Source of the DNA: Streptomyces sp. NBC_00370
GTDB taxonomy: Bacteria > Actinomycetota > Actinomycetes > Streptomycetales > Streptomycetaceae
Assembly: GCF_036084755.1 (NCBI RefSeq)
Contig: NZ_CP107968.1
Coordinates: 4,557,501-4,621,500 of the forward strand
DNA length: 64,000 nt
Reading direction: 5' to 3'
How positions within the stretch are numbered: the stretch's first letter is position 1; every line of letters begins with the position of its first letter. Both the position numbers and the translations under genes were made by a program. The notes below the pieces were generated by a model. It was given only the letters and a program-made list of their open reading frames with translations, searched no databases and had not been told where the DNA came from. Below, piece after piece: positions 1-7,772 of this stretch.

Positions 1-2
1 TC

Positions 3-287
3 TGCGCGGAGGACGAGCGTCAACGCCGACTCGCCAAGCGCGACAAGCCTGTGTCGCGTTGGGACGCCCTCGCTGAAATTACCGCCGACAAGATCACCGA
101 CGGCTACGCCTCGTTCCCGATGCACCGCGTGAACACCACCGGTCTCACCCCTGACGAGGTACTCCAAGCCGTCCTGAGCACCGACCCGCAAGGAGAGCAA
201 GCCAGTGCAGACACCCAGCATGTGGCGGCACACCCTCACGTTCTTCCCTCAGTTCCTCGCCGCGCTGAAGGAGCGTACGGAGCCTGA
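3..287 (+). CDS. C-terminal fragment of an unidentified protein (gene starts before the window)
   Basis: The frame is open from the left edge and closes with TGA. The first part is charged and well codon-biased, ending near the motif MHRVNTTGLTPDEVL. A tail like this resembles the end of small P-loop kinases, but no catalytic motif is visible, so the function is open. The reading frame overlaps the next gene by 83 nt if both the stop and the downstream GTG are right. That is long for this genome and may mean the last 30 residues are not conserved. It looks like the first gene of a cassette with the methyltransferase and CYTH genes. Confidence 0.5.
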   Translation, partial: CAEDERQRRLAKRDKPVSRWDALAEITADKITDGYASFPMHRVNTTGLTPDEVLQAVLSTDPQGEQASADTQHVAAHPHVLPSVPRRAEGAYGA

Positions 288-858
288 CTCCACCGTTACG
301 GTCATCGGTGCGAGCGACGGCAGACTCGTCGTGCCGCTGGCCGCGGCCGGCTACCGCGTCATCGCCATCGAGCGCGACCCGCTCGCCCTCCACGGTGGCG
401 AGGTCGAGCTTCCGGGTGACAGAACCGGTCACGCGATGGGCATGATCGAGCGGCTGAAGCAGGAAGGGCTTCACGACCGTGTCCAGGTCGTGGAGGAGGA
501 CTTCCTCGCCTCCGAACCCATCACCGCCCCCTGTGATGCCGTCTGGACGAGTTGCTCGTGGCACTACAGTGCCAACCACCACCGCCCGTTGGGCGAGTTC
601 GTCGACCGCATGCAGCGCCTGGTCCGGCCCGGCGGTCTGTTCGGCGCGGAGTTCATGATGCCCCTCACGCAACGCCACCACGTGCTGGAGCACTACACAT
701 CCCCCGAGAAGCTGCGGCGTTACTTCATCGGGGACTGGGGCGTCCTGCTCACTCTGCGGACCAACGAGTTCACAGAGCAGGCGCATGTCGGACAGTTGCA
801 GGATCACAACCACCGCATGGGCCTCCTCCTCGCCGCCCGTGCGGCCACCCCCTCCTAG
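205..858 (+). CDS. Class I SAM-dependent methyltransferase
   Basis: A 217-residue protein. It has a Rossmann-type methyltransferase start, with a hydrophobic strand and glycine loop (VTVIGASDG, about residues 31-39), then an acidic end of strand 2 (VIAIERDP, about 52-59). Later come a strand-4 segment with DAVWTSCSWHY (about 112-122) and the post-motif LVRPGGLFGAEF (about 138-149). This is the layout of small class I methyltransferases; the substrate cannot be read from it. The GTG start is chosen because AAGGAGAG lies about 8 nt upstream. It follows the preceding gene with overlap and is 20 nt from the CYTH gene, so the three are probably co-transcribed. Confidence 0.75.
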   Translation: MQTPSMWRHTLTFFPQFLAALKERTEPDSTVTVIGASDGRLVVPLAAAGYRVIAIERDPLALHGGEVELPGDRTGHAMGMIERLKQEGLHDRVQVVEEDFLASEPITAPCDAVWTSCSWHYSANHHRPLGEFVDRMQRLVRPGGLFGAEFMMPLTQRHHVLEHYTSPEKLRRYFIGDWGVLLTLRTNEFTEQAHVGQLQDHNHRMGLLLAARAATPS

Positions 859-878
859 AGCTACGGGAAGAAGGACCG

Positions 879-1466
879 ATGAAGCACGAGTACGAGGCCA
901 AGTTCCTCGCCGTCGACGTCGACGGCCTCCAGGCCAAACTGACGGCGCTCGGAGCCGTCCAGGCATTTCCGCGCACCCTCCTCACCCGGAAAATCTTCGA
1001 GAACGACGCCCTCGAAGGCGGCGCCTGGGTCCGCCTGAGGGACGAGGGCACCCGCTCCACGCTCACGCTGAAGCAGGTCACCGACTCCACGACGATCGAC
1101 GGCACCACCGAGATCGAGACCGAGGTGTCCGACCTGCACGCCATGGCCGAGATCCTCCGCAACGTCGGCCTGCGTGAGGTGCGCTACCAGGAGAACTACC
1201 GGGAGGAGTGGTGCCTGGGCGAAGTCGCCTTCGACTTCGATACCTGGCCGGACCTCCCCACCTTCGTCGAAATCGAAGGACCCGACGAAGCATCCGTCCG
1301 ACAGGCTGCAGACCTGCTCGACCTTGACTACGCACAGGCCCGGTTCGGCAGCGTCGACGAGATCTACAAGAGCGAGTCCAGCCGGGACATCCTCGCTGAA
1401 CCGACGCTCCTCTTCGCCGACGCAGGCAAGCAGGAGCAGGCCGGGGCGGCTGCACCGAGCGATTGA
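879..1466 (+). CDS. CYTH domain protein (class IV adenylate cyclase / triphosphate tunnel family)
   Basis: A 195-residue protein. The N-terminal EYEAKF fits the ExExK signature of CYTH proteins, which bind triphosphates inside an eight-stranded tunnel. Further family features are the basic/acidic strand pairs WVRLRDEG, LTLKQV and TEIETEV, and the C-terminal FVEIEGPDEASV segment that closes the tunnel with acidic metal ligands. Members include class IV adenylate cyclases, thiamine triphosphatases and RNA triphosphatases, and the sequence alone does not decide among these. Start ATG has GGGAAGAAGG upstream. The last 40 residues lie beyond the CYTH fold. It sits in a cassette with a methyltransferase. 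Confidence 0.85.
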   Translation: MKHEYEAKFLAVDVDGLQAKLTALGAVQAFPRTLLTRKIFENDALEGGAWVRLRDEGTRSTLTLKQVTDSTTIDGTTEIETEVSDLHAMAEILRNVGLREVRYQENYREEWCLGEVAFDFDTWPDLPTFVEIEGPDEASVRQAADLLDLDYAQARFGSVDEIYKSESSRDILAEPTLLFADAGKQEQAGAAAPSD

Positions 1467-1481
1467 TCTTGAGGACCGAGC

Positions 1482-1853
1482 GTGTTTATGGAACTGGCCG
1501 TGACGCCGCGGGTCGTACCCGGCGTCGCCGAGTTCGCCCGCGGCGGTCTGCCGGCAGCGGCGGACACCGACGACGGCAACACCTGGACCGATGGGCACTG
1601 CTGGCTCTACTGCGGTCAGGGTTGGACCCGCGTTCTGTGGATCGGCCCCGTTAGCGTGGCCGGCGCCCAGGCCGCCATGCACGCCTGTGGCCCGTGCATC
1701 CGGGCCCTGCAAGAGCAGGTCTGGCAGGCCATCCTCCTCCACGATGCACCGTCGTGTCCGGCCCCGTTGAGAACGTTCGCGACGGCCGAGCAACCTGGCG
1801 GACGCCGCGTTGGTAAGCATCGCGCGCGGGGCAGCGTGCTGCGTCGTGGGTGA
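1482..1853 (+). CDS. Small cysteine-containing hypothetical protein
   Basis: A 123-residue protein I cannot assign to a family. The centre is rich in tryptophan and cysteine: WTDGHCWLYCGQGWTR (about 36-51), then HACGPCIRAL (about 67-76) with a CxxC-type pair. This could bind metal or form a disulfide. The last 25 residues are basic. GTG is chosen because GAGGA lies 6 nt upstream; an ATG two codons later is an alternative. It follows the CYTH gene by 15 nt and may be the last gene of that operon, since a strong hairpin follows about 70 nt after its stop. Confidence 0.55.
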   Translation: MFMELAVTPRVVPGVAEFARGGLPAAADTDDGNTWTDGHCWLYCGQGWTRVLWIGPVSVAGAQAAMHACGPCIRALQEQVWQAILLHDAPSCPAPLRTFATAEQPGGRRVGKHRARGSVLRRG

Positions 1854-1923
1854 GGACGACGGCAGAACTAAATAGCCCCGTGACGTCTCTTCACAGCGAA
1901 GGATCCGCAATCAGAAGTACGCC

Positions 1924-1967
1924 GACTGCTGGGCCGGTCACCACGCATGGTGACCGGCCCAGCAGTC
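1924..1967. terminator. Strong hairpin terminator, 20-bp perfect stem
   Basis: The arms 1924-1943 and 1948-1967 are exact reverse complements with a 4-nt loop. No U-run follows, which is common for Streptomyces terminators. It lies after the small Cys protein and before a unit read from the other strand, so it could work in both directions. Confidence 0.75.
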
Positions 1968-2258
1968 GTTGTTGCTGCGGCGTCTTGCCGCGGGCTTCTA
2001 ATGACGATGCCGGCGTTACCGATCTGCGGCTGTGGCAGGGGCCTCCGACGCGGGCTCTGGCCTGAAGGCTTGCACCATGACCGCTTTCCAATTCAATCAG
2101 CATCGGAGAGTCTGCGAGCACCGAGTAAAAGAGCGCCCATCGCCGGAGGAAGGAAATATCATGCTTCTCACCTCGCGTTGGAACGGCCACATAAATAATT
2201 CCACTTCCTCGGGGGGCATAAAAAGATAGCCAGTGTCTGTCGGCCTCTCACAAACGCT
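1968..2258. other. Gene-free stretch between the cassette and the SLATT unit
   Basis: No reading frame here shows the codon bias of the neighbours. Base composition changes along it: G+C-rich at the left, clearly more A+T-rich after about 2080. This may mark the junction between two independently acquired cargo segments. I see no convincing promoter or repeat. Confidence 0.5.
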
Positions 2259-2771
2259 CTACTGGACATCTCCCGGAAAGTGAGGGCGTTTCTGAGCAAC
2301 CAAGGAAGCCGCGTCTCGCCCCGGCGGGAGCTGCCACTCAATTACGTGCAGGCCCGCCAACTCGATGATTTCTTCGGGCACGCCCAATCGGTACAGAGGT
2401 GTAGCTCCATACCGGTTGAGCCAAGCAACGCGTCTCGTTTTCTCGCACGAATCAAGGTCCCGCCACGAATCGAGGACCACCCCTGGAGTAATGGATGCAC
2501 CCAGCGATCGCTGAAGCACTACGTGCCGAACGAGCGGAATGTATTCCACTGGGTCTCGCGCGAGAGCGACAAGACACCAAGCCGTCGAGTCAGACATAGA
2601 TAGGCCATGAGCGTCTACGAGGCGTCGAGCCCTCCATTGCCAGAGCGGAGCGAGGAGCCACCTGGTTTGCCGCGCCCTCATTTCCGGACTCCAGAAGGCC
2701 CCGTCAAGCGTCTCATCGCGACGGAGTACGCAGGGTTGCACAGGGCAAACATCAGCTCGCGCGCTCCTCAT
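2259..2771 (-). CDS. Hypothetical protein, partner of the SLATT-like gene
   Basis: A 170-residue protein with no family I recognise. It is soluble-looking, with many Trp, Arg and Leu and no membrane segment. Visible blocks are WLLAPLWQWRARRLVDAHG near residues 38-56, LARDPVEYIPLVRHVVLQRS in the middle and YGATPLYRLGVPEEIIELAG near 125-144. The last resembles a small helical interaction motif, which is only an impression. Its ATG lies inside the end of the upstream SLATT-like gene (20 nt overlap), so the two are translationally coupled. Base composition is less G+C-rich than the core genome. Confidence 0.6.
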   Translation of the reverse strand: MRSARADVCPVQPCVLRRDETLDGAFWSPEMRARQTRWLLAPLWQWRARRLVDAHGLSMSDSTAWCLVALARDPVEYIPLVRHVVLQRSLGASITPGVVLDSWRDLDSCEKTRRVAWLNRYGATPLYRLGVPEEIIELAGLHVIEWQLPPGRDAASLVAQKRPHFPGDVQ

Positions 2772-3606
2772 TCCCGGAGCTGGATGTTTCGAGCTGAAGC
2801 TCGCGCTTGCGCTGCTCTTCCTTCAGCCGTTCCACATAACGCGCAAATATCCGAAGCCGTTCAGCTTCAGGGAGAGGCGGTTCGCCATCCCGCCCAGCGT
2901 ATTCATCGAGCATGAATTGCGATGCGTTATAGTGCTTCTCGATATCATCGGCCGTGGATTGCAGATTGTATCCTCGTTCGCGAAACTTGAAGTATCCGGT
3001 GACGCCTGCCGAAATTCCGACGAGTGCACTGAGGGAAGCCGCAGAAAGGCGCAGCACTTGACTACTGCCCTCATTCATGGCCGCAAGCGTCGAAGTGACA
3101 ATTGACCCAGTGATGATGATGCCCTGAAAGACGTTGTGAATTCGGCGATTTTTGTTCGCTGAAGTTCGGTACTGATCAATCAGGTCAAGCGACGCTTCGC
3201 GGTAGATGCGAAGTCCGGAAGGGGAATCGAGAGGTAGCTTGGCAGCGGCAGTTTGTCGATCCTGAAGTGCGTTGCGCAGCGCGCCAGTTCGAGCAACAAC
3301 CTTCTTTCGGTTCTTCCATATCGCCCACCCCATCGCCACCCAGAGGCAGTTGACGATGATGAGCCCTGCCCATCTAGTAAAGACAGGCTGCGACTTCCAG
3401 AGACCCACGATAACCGTGTAGCCGAGAAGGAACGTAAGGATTATGCCGCCCAGCAGGCAGAGAACGTATATCCTTTGAAAGGTTCGCGATGTCCGCAGGT
3501 CATCTTCGATCTCATCGAATCTCTTGACACTGCTCCGGTATTCCTCTTGGCGTCGAGCCTCATCAGCCTCGGAAATCTCGTTTGACTCAGCACTTCCCCA
3601 ACTCAC
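2752..3606 (-). CDS. SLATT/DUF4231-like four-helix membrane protein
   Basis: A 284-residue protein. An N-terminal charged helix is followed by two membrane segments (about 46-69 and 77-97), a cytoplasmic stretch, two more membrane segments (about 159-177 and 186-205), and a long charged C-terminal tail. The second half matches what I know of SLATT/DUF4231 proteins: an arginine/asparagine-rich stretch before the third helix, a Gly/Ser-rich fourth helix, then FKFRERGYNLQ and a following helix with DIEKHYN. SLATT proteins have been proposed as pore-forming effectors in nucleotide-triggered defence. Start GTG. It overlaps the downstream 170-residue gene. The region is A+T-richer than its surroundings, which suggests transfer. 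Confidence 0.65.
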   Translation of the reverse strand: MSWGSAESNEISEADEARRQEEYRSSVKRFDEIEDDLRTSRTFQRIYVLCLLGGIILTFLLGYTVIVGLWKSQPVFTRWAGLIIVNCLWVAMGWAIWKNRKKVVARTGALRNALQDRQTAAAKLPLDSPSGLRIYREASLDLIDQYRTSANKNRRIHNVFQGIIITGSIVTSTLAAMNEGSSQVLRLSAASLSALVGISAGVTGYFKFRERGYNLQSTADDIEKHYNASQFMLDEYAGRDGEPPLPEAERLRIFARYVERLKEEQRKRELQLETSSSGNEERAS

Positions 3607-4077
3607 CAGCGACCCCCACTTAGTTCAAGCCGCCCCAGCGGCAGGTGAAACGCCCGGTAGCTTTCGGTAACACGAGTGGGCGATCGTAGAACCGGCCTTT
3701 CGGGCCAACAAGAGCGCCTTGTAAGCCATTACCCACGGGGGAAATTTCGCCAAGATCCGAATGGCGGGAACTAGTTCCTCGCTCAACAGGTGTGATCGCA
3801 TCGATGTTGAATACAGGCCAAGATCAAATTTCGATGATCTCTCTCATTTTTTCCAAGAAGGGAATCTTCTCCCTAAGGAATCGTTTTCCGGGCGGGGAGA
3901 GGAAGCTCCTGGTGAGACGCGCCACTGGAGCGTCGCAAGCGGGGCCAAGGCGGTACTTGAAGTCGATCCGGCGGATTGCGGTCCAGGGCTGCAGGACTCC
4001 TGATGGATCGGACAGGAGTGTGGTGGGGCGGGCTCGTGCTGCGGGCGGGCTCTGGGAGCGAGCTCTCCTTGCTGGGG
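3607..4077. other. Gene-free stretch upstream of the SLATT unit
   Basis: About 470 bases separate the SLATT-like start from the relaxase stop. Short open frames on the plus strand (about 3761-4003) lack codon bias. The part 3720-3880 is A+T-richer and should contain the SLATT promoter on the minus strand, but no clear -35/-10 pair can be named. Confidence 0.45.
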
Positions 4078-5811
4078 TCAGCGGCGTGGGCGGCTGAGCC
4101 TGTTCGTGGGGGCTGAGGGTGCCGTGGGCGGCTGGGTATCGGCGTACGGCACGCTGAAGGCTGATGCGGTGGTGCTTCGCAGGCGGGCTGCTTCCGCGCG
4201 GCGGTTGGGTGCGGGGTTGCGGCTGGTGTGCTGGATGCGGGTGATCAGGACGCGGGCGGGGCTGTGGGCGGTGCCGAGTTCTCGTCGGGCTGCGGCTTCC
4301 TTGAGGAGCTGGTGGGGTTTGTGGCCGCCGGCTTCAGCGTCGGCGAGGACGGTGGCGAGGGCGGGCCAGCCGGGGTCGGCGAGGATCCGCTCGGCGTGTT
4401 CGGGAACGGCGGCGCGTACGTCGCTGGCCAGGGTGCGGCGGGTCTCCTCCGTGGTGCGGCGGGTTTCGAGTTCGGTGAGCGTCGGAGCGAGTGCGTCGTC
4501 AGCTGCTGACTGGAGGTGCCAGACGGCTTGGCGGGACGCGTCGGCCTGGTGGGCATGCCCGTTCGCTTCATGCCAGCGTCCGGCGAGGACGGCGGCCCAG
4601 ACGAGTGCCGCGACCAAGGCTGCGAGCGCGCTGCCGTCGGGGCCGGTGGCGGTGTTCACGATGTCGCGGGCTGCGGTCCTCAGAGCGTGGGCGGCGCGGT
4701 CTTCGGCCCGTACTTGGGAGCGCTGGGCACGGGCAAATGCCCTGCTGGCCGCTTGCAGTTGGGGGCGAAGGTCGATGGGGGCCATCTGGGCGGTGGCTTC
4801 GATGAGTTCGCCCAAGGCCATGATGTGCGCCTGTGCTCGTGCGTCCCCGCCGTCATCGGGGCTCTTGTCGGTGATCTCTGCGTGGAGGGTGTCGAGGGCG
4901 TCAGTGGCCTGATGCCAGGCAGTGGTGGACCGATTGCGACGGGCGGTGGGGTGTTCCTCGGGGGCGCTGGTCTCCAAGCGGGCTTTCAGCCTGGGCAAGG
5001 ACAGGTCGGGGGCGATCTTCCCGCCGGGGTGGTAGATCTGCTCGCCGTCCTTGTTCAGGTCGCCGGGCCGGCCGACTGCGTAGCCGAGGAGGTCCCCGGA
5101 CGGGCCACGCCGGGGCTTGACCAGGATGTCGTCGGCTTCGAGGTAGGCAAGGAGTTGTTCGGCGCTGGCGGTGTGCGGGATTGCGGCGCGGATCTGGTCC
5201 TGGAGCCATTCGCGGCTGGTCTGCTCCCAGCAGAGGCGCTCAGCTTTGTGCATCTCGGACTGGGTGGGGCGCCGGCTGGCGGTGCGGTCGCCCTTCTTCA
5301 GGCGGCGCAGCCCGTACTCCTTCTCGATCTCCCGGCACTCATTGCCGACGCGGATGCCGCTGCCGTGGAGCTTGGGGCGACGGCCGTCCTCGCGAACGGT
5401 GGTGGCCAGGATGTGGATGTGGTCGTCGGCGTGGCGTACGGCGATCCAGCGGCAGGCCAGATCGTCGCCGTCGGGGGCAATGCCGGCGGCCTGGACGATG
5501 CGCTGGGCGATCTCGCCCCACTCGGTGTCCGAGAGGTAGCGGTCTTCTGGTGCGGCGCGCACGGGGCAGTGCCAGACATGGTCGGTGACAGGCTTGCCGA
5601 ACTCGCTGTTCCGAAGTTGAACGGGCTCGTCGAGGTGGCGGGCGAGCTGGGTGAGAGTGGCGTTTTCGTCGCGGCCGGGGTCGGGCATGCCGAGCATGGA
5701 GAATCCGCCGACGAGGTGCGGGTCGAGGTGTTCGTCATGACGGCCGGGGCCGTAGAGGTAGGCGAGCAGACCACGGGTGTTGGATCCGGCCGCTTTGATG
5801 GCGGCGATCAC
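4078..5811 (-). CDS. Relaxase / mobilization nuclease
   Basis: A 577-residue protein. The N-terminal third matches the relaxase/mobilization nuclease domain: an opening MIAAIKAAGSNTRGLLAYLYG, then the metal-binding motif HADDHIHI (His127, His131, His133), the three-histidine motif that coordinates the metal for nicking at oriT. The rest is a long charged helical region without helicase motifs, so this is a nickase only. It would cut one strand at oriT and stay attached to the 5' end. It lies 5 nt after the MobC-like gene on the same strand. The catalytic Tyr cannot be assigned with confidence; Tyr18 and Tyr20 are candidates. Confidence 0.85.
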   Translation of the reverse strand: MIAAIKAAGSNTRGLLAYLYGPGRHDEHLDPHLVGGFSMLGMPDPGRDENATLTQLARHLDEPVQLRNSEFGKPVTDHVWHCPVRAAPEDRYLSDTEWGEIAQRIVQAAGIAPDGDDLACRWIAVRHADDHIHILATTVREDGRRPKLHGSGIRVGNECREIEKEYGLRRLKKGDRTASRRPTQSEMHKAERLCWEQTSREWLQDQIRAAIPHTASAEQLLAYLEADDILVKPRRGPSGDLLGYAVGRPGDLNKDGEQIYHPGGKIAPDLSLPRLKARLETSAPEEHPTARRNRSTTAWHQATDALDTLHAEITDKSPDDGGDARAQAHIMALGELIEATAQMAPIDLRPQLQAASRAFARAQRSQVRAEDRAAHALRTAARDIVNTATGPDGSALAALVAALVWAAVLAGRWHEANGHAHQADASRQAVWHLQSAADDALAPTLTELETRRTTEETRRTLASDVRAAVPEHAERILADPGWPALATVLADAEAGGHKPHQLLKEAAARRELGTAHSPARVLITRIQHTSRNPAPNRRAEAARLRSTTASAFSVPYADTQPPTAPSAPTNRLSRPRR

Positions 5812-5816
5812 GCGGA

Positions 5817-6581
5817 TCAGCCCTCCCTTCCGTCGGTGGGCTGGCGCAGGGCGTCGGCGATGAGGGTGAGCAGGCGGTGGAGTTCATCGAGGCGCTGGCG
5901 GATGTCGGGCGGGGTGTAGTCGCTGTTGAGGGCGCGGGCGATCTGGTTGACGTTGACGCCGGTGCGGTTGAGGGCGCGCAAGACCTGGGCGCGGAACATG
6001 TGGGTACGGCGGCGGTCCTCGGACAGGGGGAGGTTCGCGGTGAACCGGCCGTCGAGGAAAGCGAGGACGATGTCGGCGGCGAAGCCGGATTCGCCCTTGT
6101 AGCCGTGCTCGGCTGCGGCCTCGCGCAGGCTGGTGTGCTCGTCGTCGGTGAAGCGCATGGGGCCGACGCGCTTGGTGCGCTTGTCGCCGGTGAACCGACG
6201 GATCGTTGGCTGGACGCTCTGCACGGCGGATTCGCTGGCGGCGGGCGCGTCGGTGTGCGTCGGGTGGAGGATCGCTCGCTGGGCTGTGTGAAGCGTGTCC
6301 GGGGCAGAGCCGCACTCGGTCTCGACCACCTGGTCCGGCGCCCCCTGGCGCTGGGCCGTCTCCGCCACCCCCGGGGCGGAGACCCCCGAAGACCGGCCAC
6401 GAGTCGGACTCGGGGTACTACTGGCTCCGCCAGGAGCAGCCCGTCCGAACGCCCGCCACAAACGTTCCGACAGCGTAGGCGACTTCGTCAGTGTCAGCGG
6501 CGATCCGATTTCGGAGTCGGGGTGGTGCGGGTCGTGGGCCACGGATATTGCTCCGGAGTAGCGCGGGAGGGATGGCGGCAT
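5817..6581 (-). CDS. MobC-like relaxosome accessory protein
   Basis: Up to 254 residues. The first about 115 are low-complexity, rich in Ser, Pro and Thr. The C-terminal part carries the MobC-like core: RKRVGPMRFTDDEH-type DNA-binding strand (here KRTKRVGPMRFTDDEH, about 134-149), a helix ending in GESGFAADIVLAFLDG, and the RALNRTGVNVNQIARALN segment (about 201-218) typical of MobC proteins that assist relaxases at oriT. Its position directly before the relaxase supports this. A start further inside is possible, because the N-terminal extension is unusual for the family. Confidence 0.7.
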   Translation of the reverse strand: MPPSLPRYSGAISVAHDPHHPDSEIGSPLTLTKSPTLSERLWRAFGRAAPGGASSTPSPTRGRSSGVSAPGVAETAQRQGAPDQVVETECGSAPDTLHTAQRAILHPTHTDAPAASESAVQSVQPTIRRFTGDKRTKRVGPMRFTDDEHTSLREAAAEHGYKGESGFAADIVLAFLDGRFTANLPLSEDRRRTHMFRAQVLRALNRTGVNVNQIARALNSDYTPPDIRQRLDELHRLLTLIADALRQPTDGREG

Positions 6582-6647
6582 GCGGGGGCACGGCTACGGC
6601 CGTAGGCGGTAACGAGCGATCAGGCGGAGGGGTGGGGCACGCTCTGA
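6582..6647. other. Candidate oriT region with a 12-bp palindrome
   Basis: The short gap upstream of the MobC-like gene contains the perfect palindrome CTACGGCCGTAG (6594-6605). In mobilizable elements oriT usually lies next to mobC and the relaxase gene. The nick site cannot be recognised from sequence, so this is positional inference. Confidence 0.3.
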
Positions 6648-6676
6648 CCGGTGGCCGGAGGAGTTCCGGCCACCGG
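6648..6676 (-). terminator. Terminator of the DUF2637 gene
   Basis: Arms 6648-6659 and 6665-6676 form a 12-bp perfect stem with a 5-nt loop. It lies 11 nt past the stop codon of the DUF2637 gene in its direction of reading. No U-run. Confidence 0.6.
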
Positions 6677-6687
6677 ATGGCGGGCGA

Positions 6688-7524
6688 TCAGCTGACGTTC
6701 CGATCGGCGCCGGGTTCCGACCGGAGGATTTCCATGACTTCGGTCAGCCTCTGGCCGCCGACCGTGTGTCCTTTGTCCCGTATGGCCTGTTGGACGATGC
6801 CCCGTGTGAGCTTGCGCTTCTCCGCCGCGGCGATCCGCCCGATCTCGACCAGTTCCTCGACCGTTGCGCTGACCGGTCGGCCGCCTCGAGGAAGGCTCTT
6901 CGAGATTCGGGGCAGCGCGTTCTGGGGGCCGGATGCGGTGGCTTGTGATTGTCCGATGTGCGCGGGCGGTACGGCAGGCGAATCCGGCGTCTCGACGGAA
7001 CCGGTGGCGGGCCGGTCGGAAGCCCGGTCGACCAGTTGGTGGATCTGCCGCATCAGCACGCCGAACGCCAGCAGGGCTGCGGTCGGGGGAACCGCCGCGA
7101 CCACGTAGTCGAGTAGGGGTGCGACGCGCTCGTTGCCCGTGCCGCTCACGCCGGCCACGTTGAGCGCAATGGATCCGGCCGACCCGATGGCGGTCAGACC
7201 GACCGCCCACCAGTCGGTCACCCGGCGAAGGCCGGCGCGGAGCATCAGCAGTTCGCCCGCGACGATGAAGGCGTCCAAGGTTGCGGGCCAGGCCCATTGC
7301 CGGACCGGGGAGCTTCCCAGTCCATGTTGTCCGGCGACCTGGGCGAGGTGGGCGTAGGAGAGCCAGAAGCCGCCGGCGGTGAGGGCGATGATGACGGTTC
7401 CGGCCGCGGCGAGGGCGTATCGCTCGGCAGCGTGCTGGGGCGTTGCTTGTCGCTTCCTGTCCTGGGCGCGGGGCGTCGCATGAGTGTGCCGGGGGGTGTC
7501 GTGGGGTGTGGCGGGTGTGGTCAT
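6688..7524 (-). CDS. DUF2637 membrane protein (plasmid/ICE transfer-region type)
   Basis: A 278-residue protein. After a basic, His/Pro-rich N-terminus come four hydrophobic segments: about 38-56 (YALAAAGTVIIALTAGGFWL), 76-93 (WAWPATLDAFIVAGELLM), 103-122 and 137-158. Together with the WPATLDAFIVAGELLMLR signature these identify DUF2637, a family common on Streptomyces plasmids and ICEs beside replication and spread genes. The last about 90 residues are soluble and basic, with a short winged-helix-like region (VEELVEIGRIAAAEKRKLTR). The role is not established; a spread-type function in intermycelial transfer is an inference from context. Confidence 0.7.
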   Translation of the reverse strand: MTTPATPHDTPRHTHATPRAQDRKRQATPQHAAERYALAAAGTVIIALTAGGFWLSYAHLAQVAGQHGLGSSPVRQWAWPATLDAFIVAGELLMLRAGLRRVTDWWAVGLTAIGSAGSIALNVAGVSGTGNERVAPLLDYVVAAVPPTAALLAFGVLMRQIHQLVDRASDRPATGSVETPDSPAVPPAHIGQSQATASGPQNALPRISKSLPRGGRPVSATVEELVEIGRIAAAEKRKLTRGIVQQAIRDKGHTVGGQRLTEVMEILRSEPGADRNVS

Positions 7525-7578
7525 GCGGGGTTCTCCGGGATGGTTCTGCGGAGGCGATCACGGCGTTCACGGAGGGGG

Positions 7579-7750
7579 CGTACACGTGAGCCCCCTTCTA
7601 AAGGGGGGCTCACGCGTGAACGCTGGCGTGCGTGTACGGCGTGAACGATCGCGTGATCGTCTGACCTGGGGTTTTGTGCTTGGCGTGTACGCCTGCGGTG
7701 AGGCGTGCGCCGGTGCGCGGGGGAGGGGTGCGTGTACGCCCTCGTGTACG
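7579..7750. repeat. Five CGTGTACG boxes (iteron-like array)
   Basis: The octamer CGTGTACG occurs at 7631-7638, 7684-7691, 7731-7738 and 7743-7750, and inverted (CGTACACG) at 7579-7586. Five exact copies in 172 bases are far above chance. A hairpin with stem about 7585-7597 / 7601-7614 (one bulge) lies at the left edge and may end the helicase transcript. The array is just downstream of the DnaB-like helicase gene and upstream of the DUF2637 gene. A replication origin, operator cluster or clt-like transfer locus are all possible. Confidence 0.6.
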
Positions 7751-7772
7751 GTCCCGGTGTCCGGCGGTGGGG

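Noticed and set aside
3761..4097. Two short plus-strand open frames upstream of the relaxase stop
   Set aside because: No codon bias, no ribosome site and no recognisable domain; one runs into relaxase antisense.
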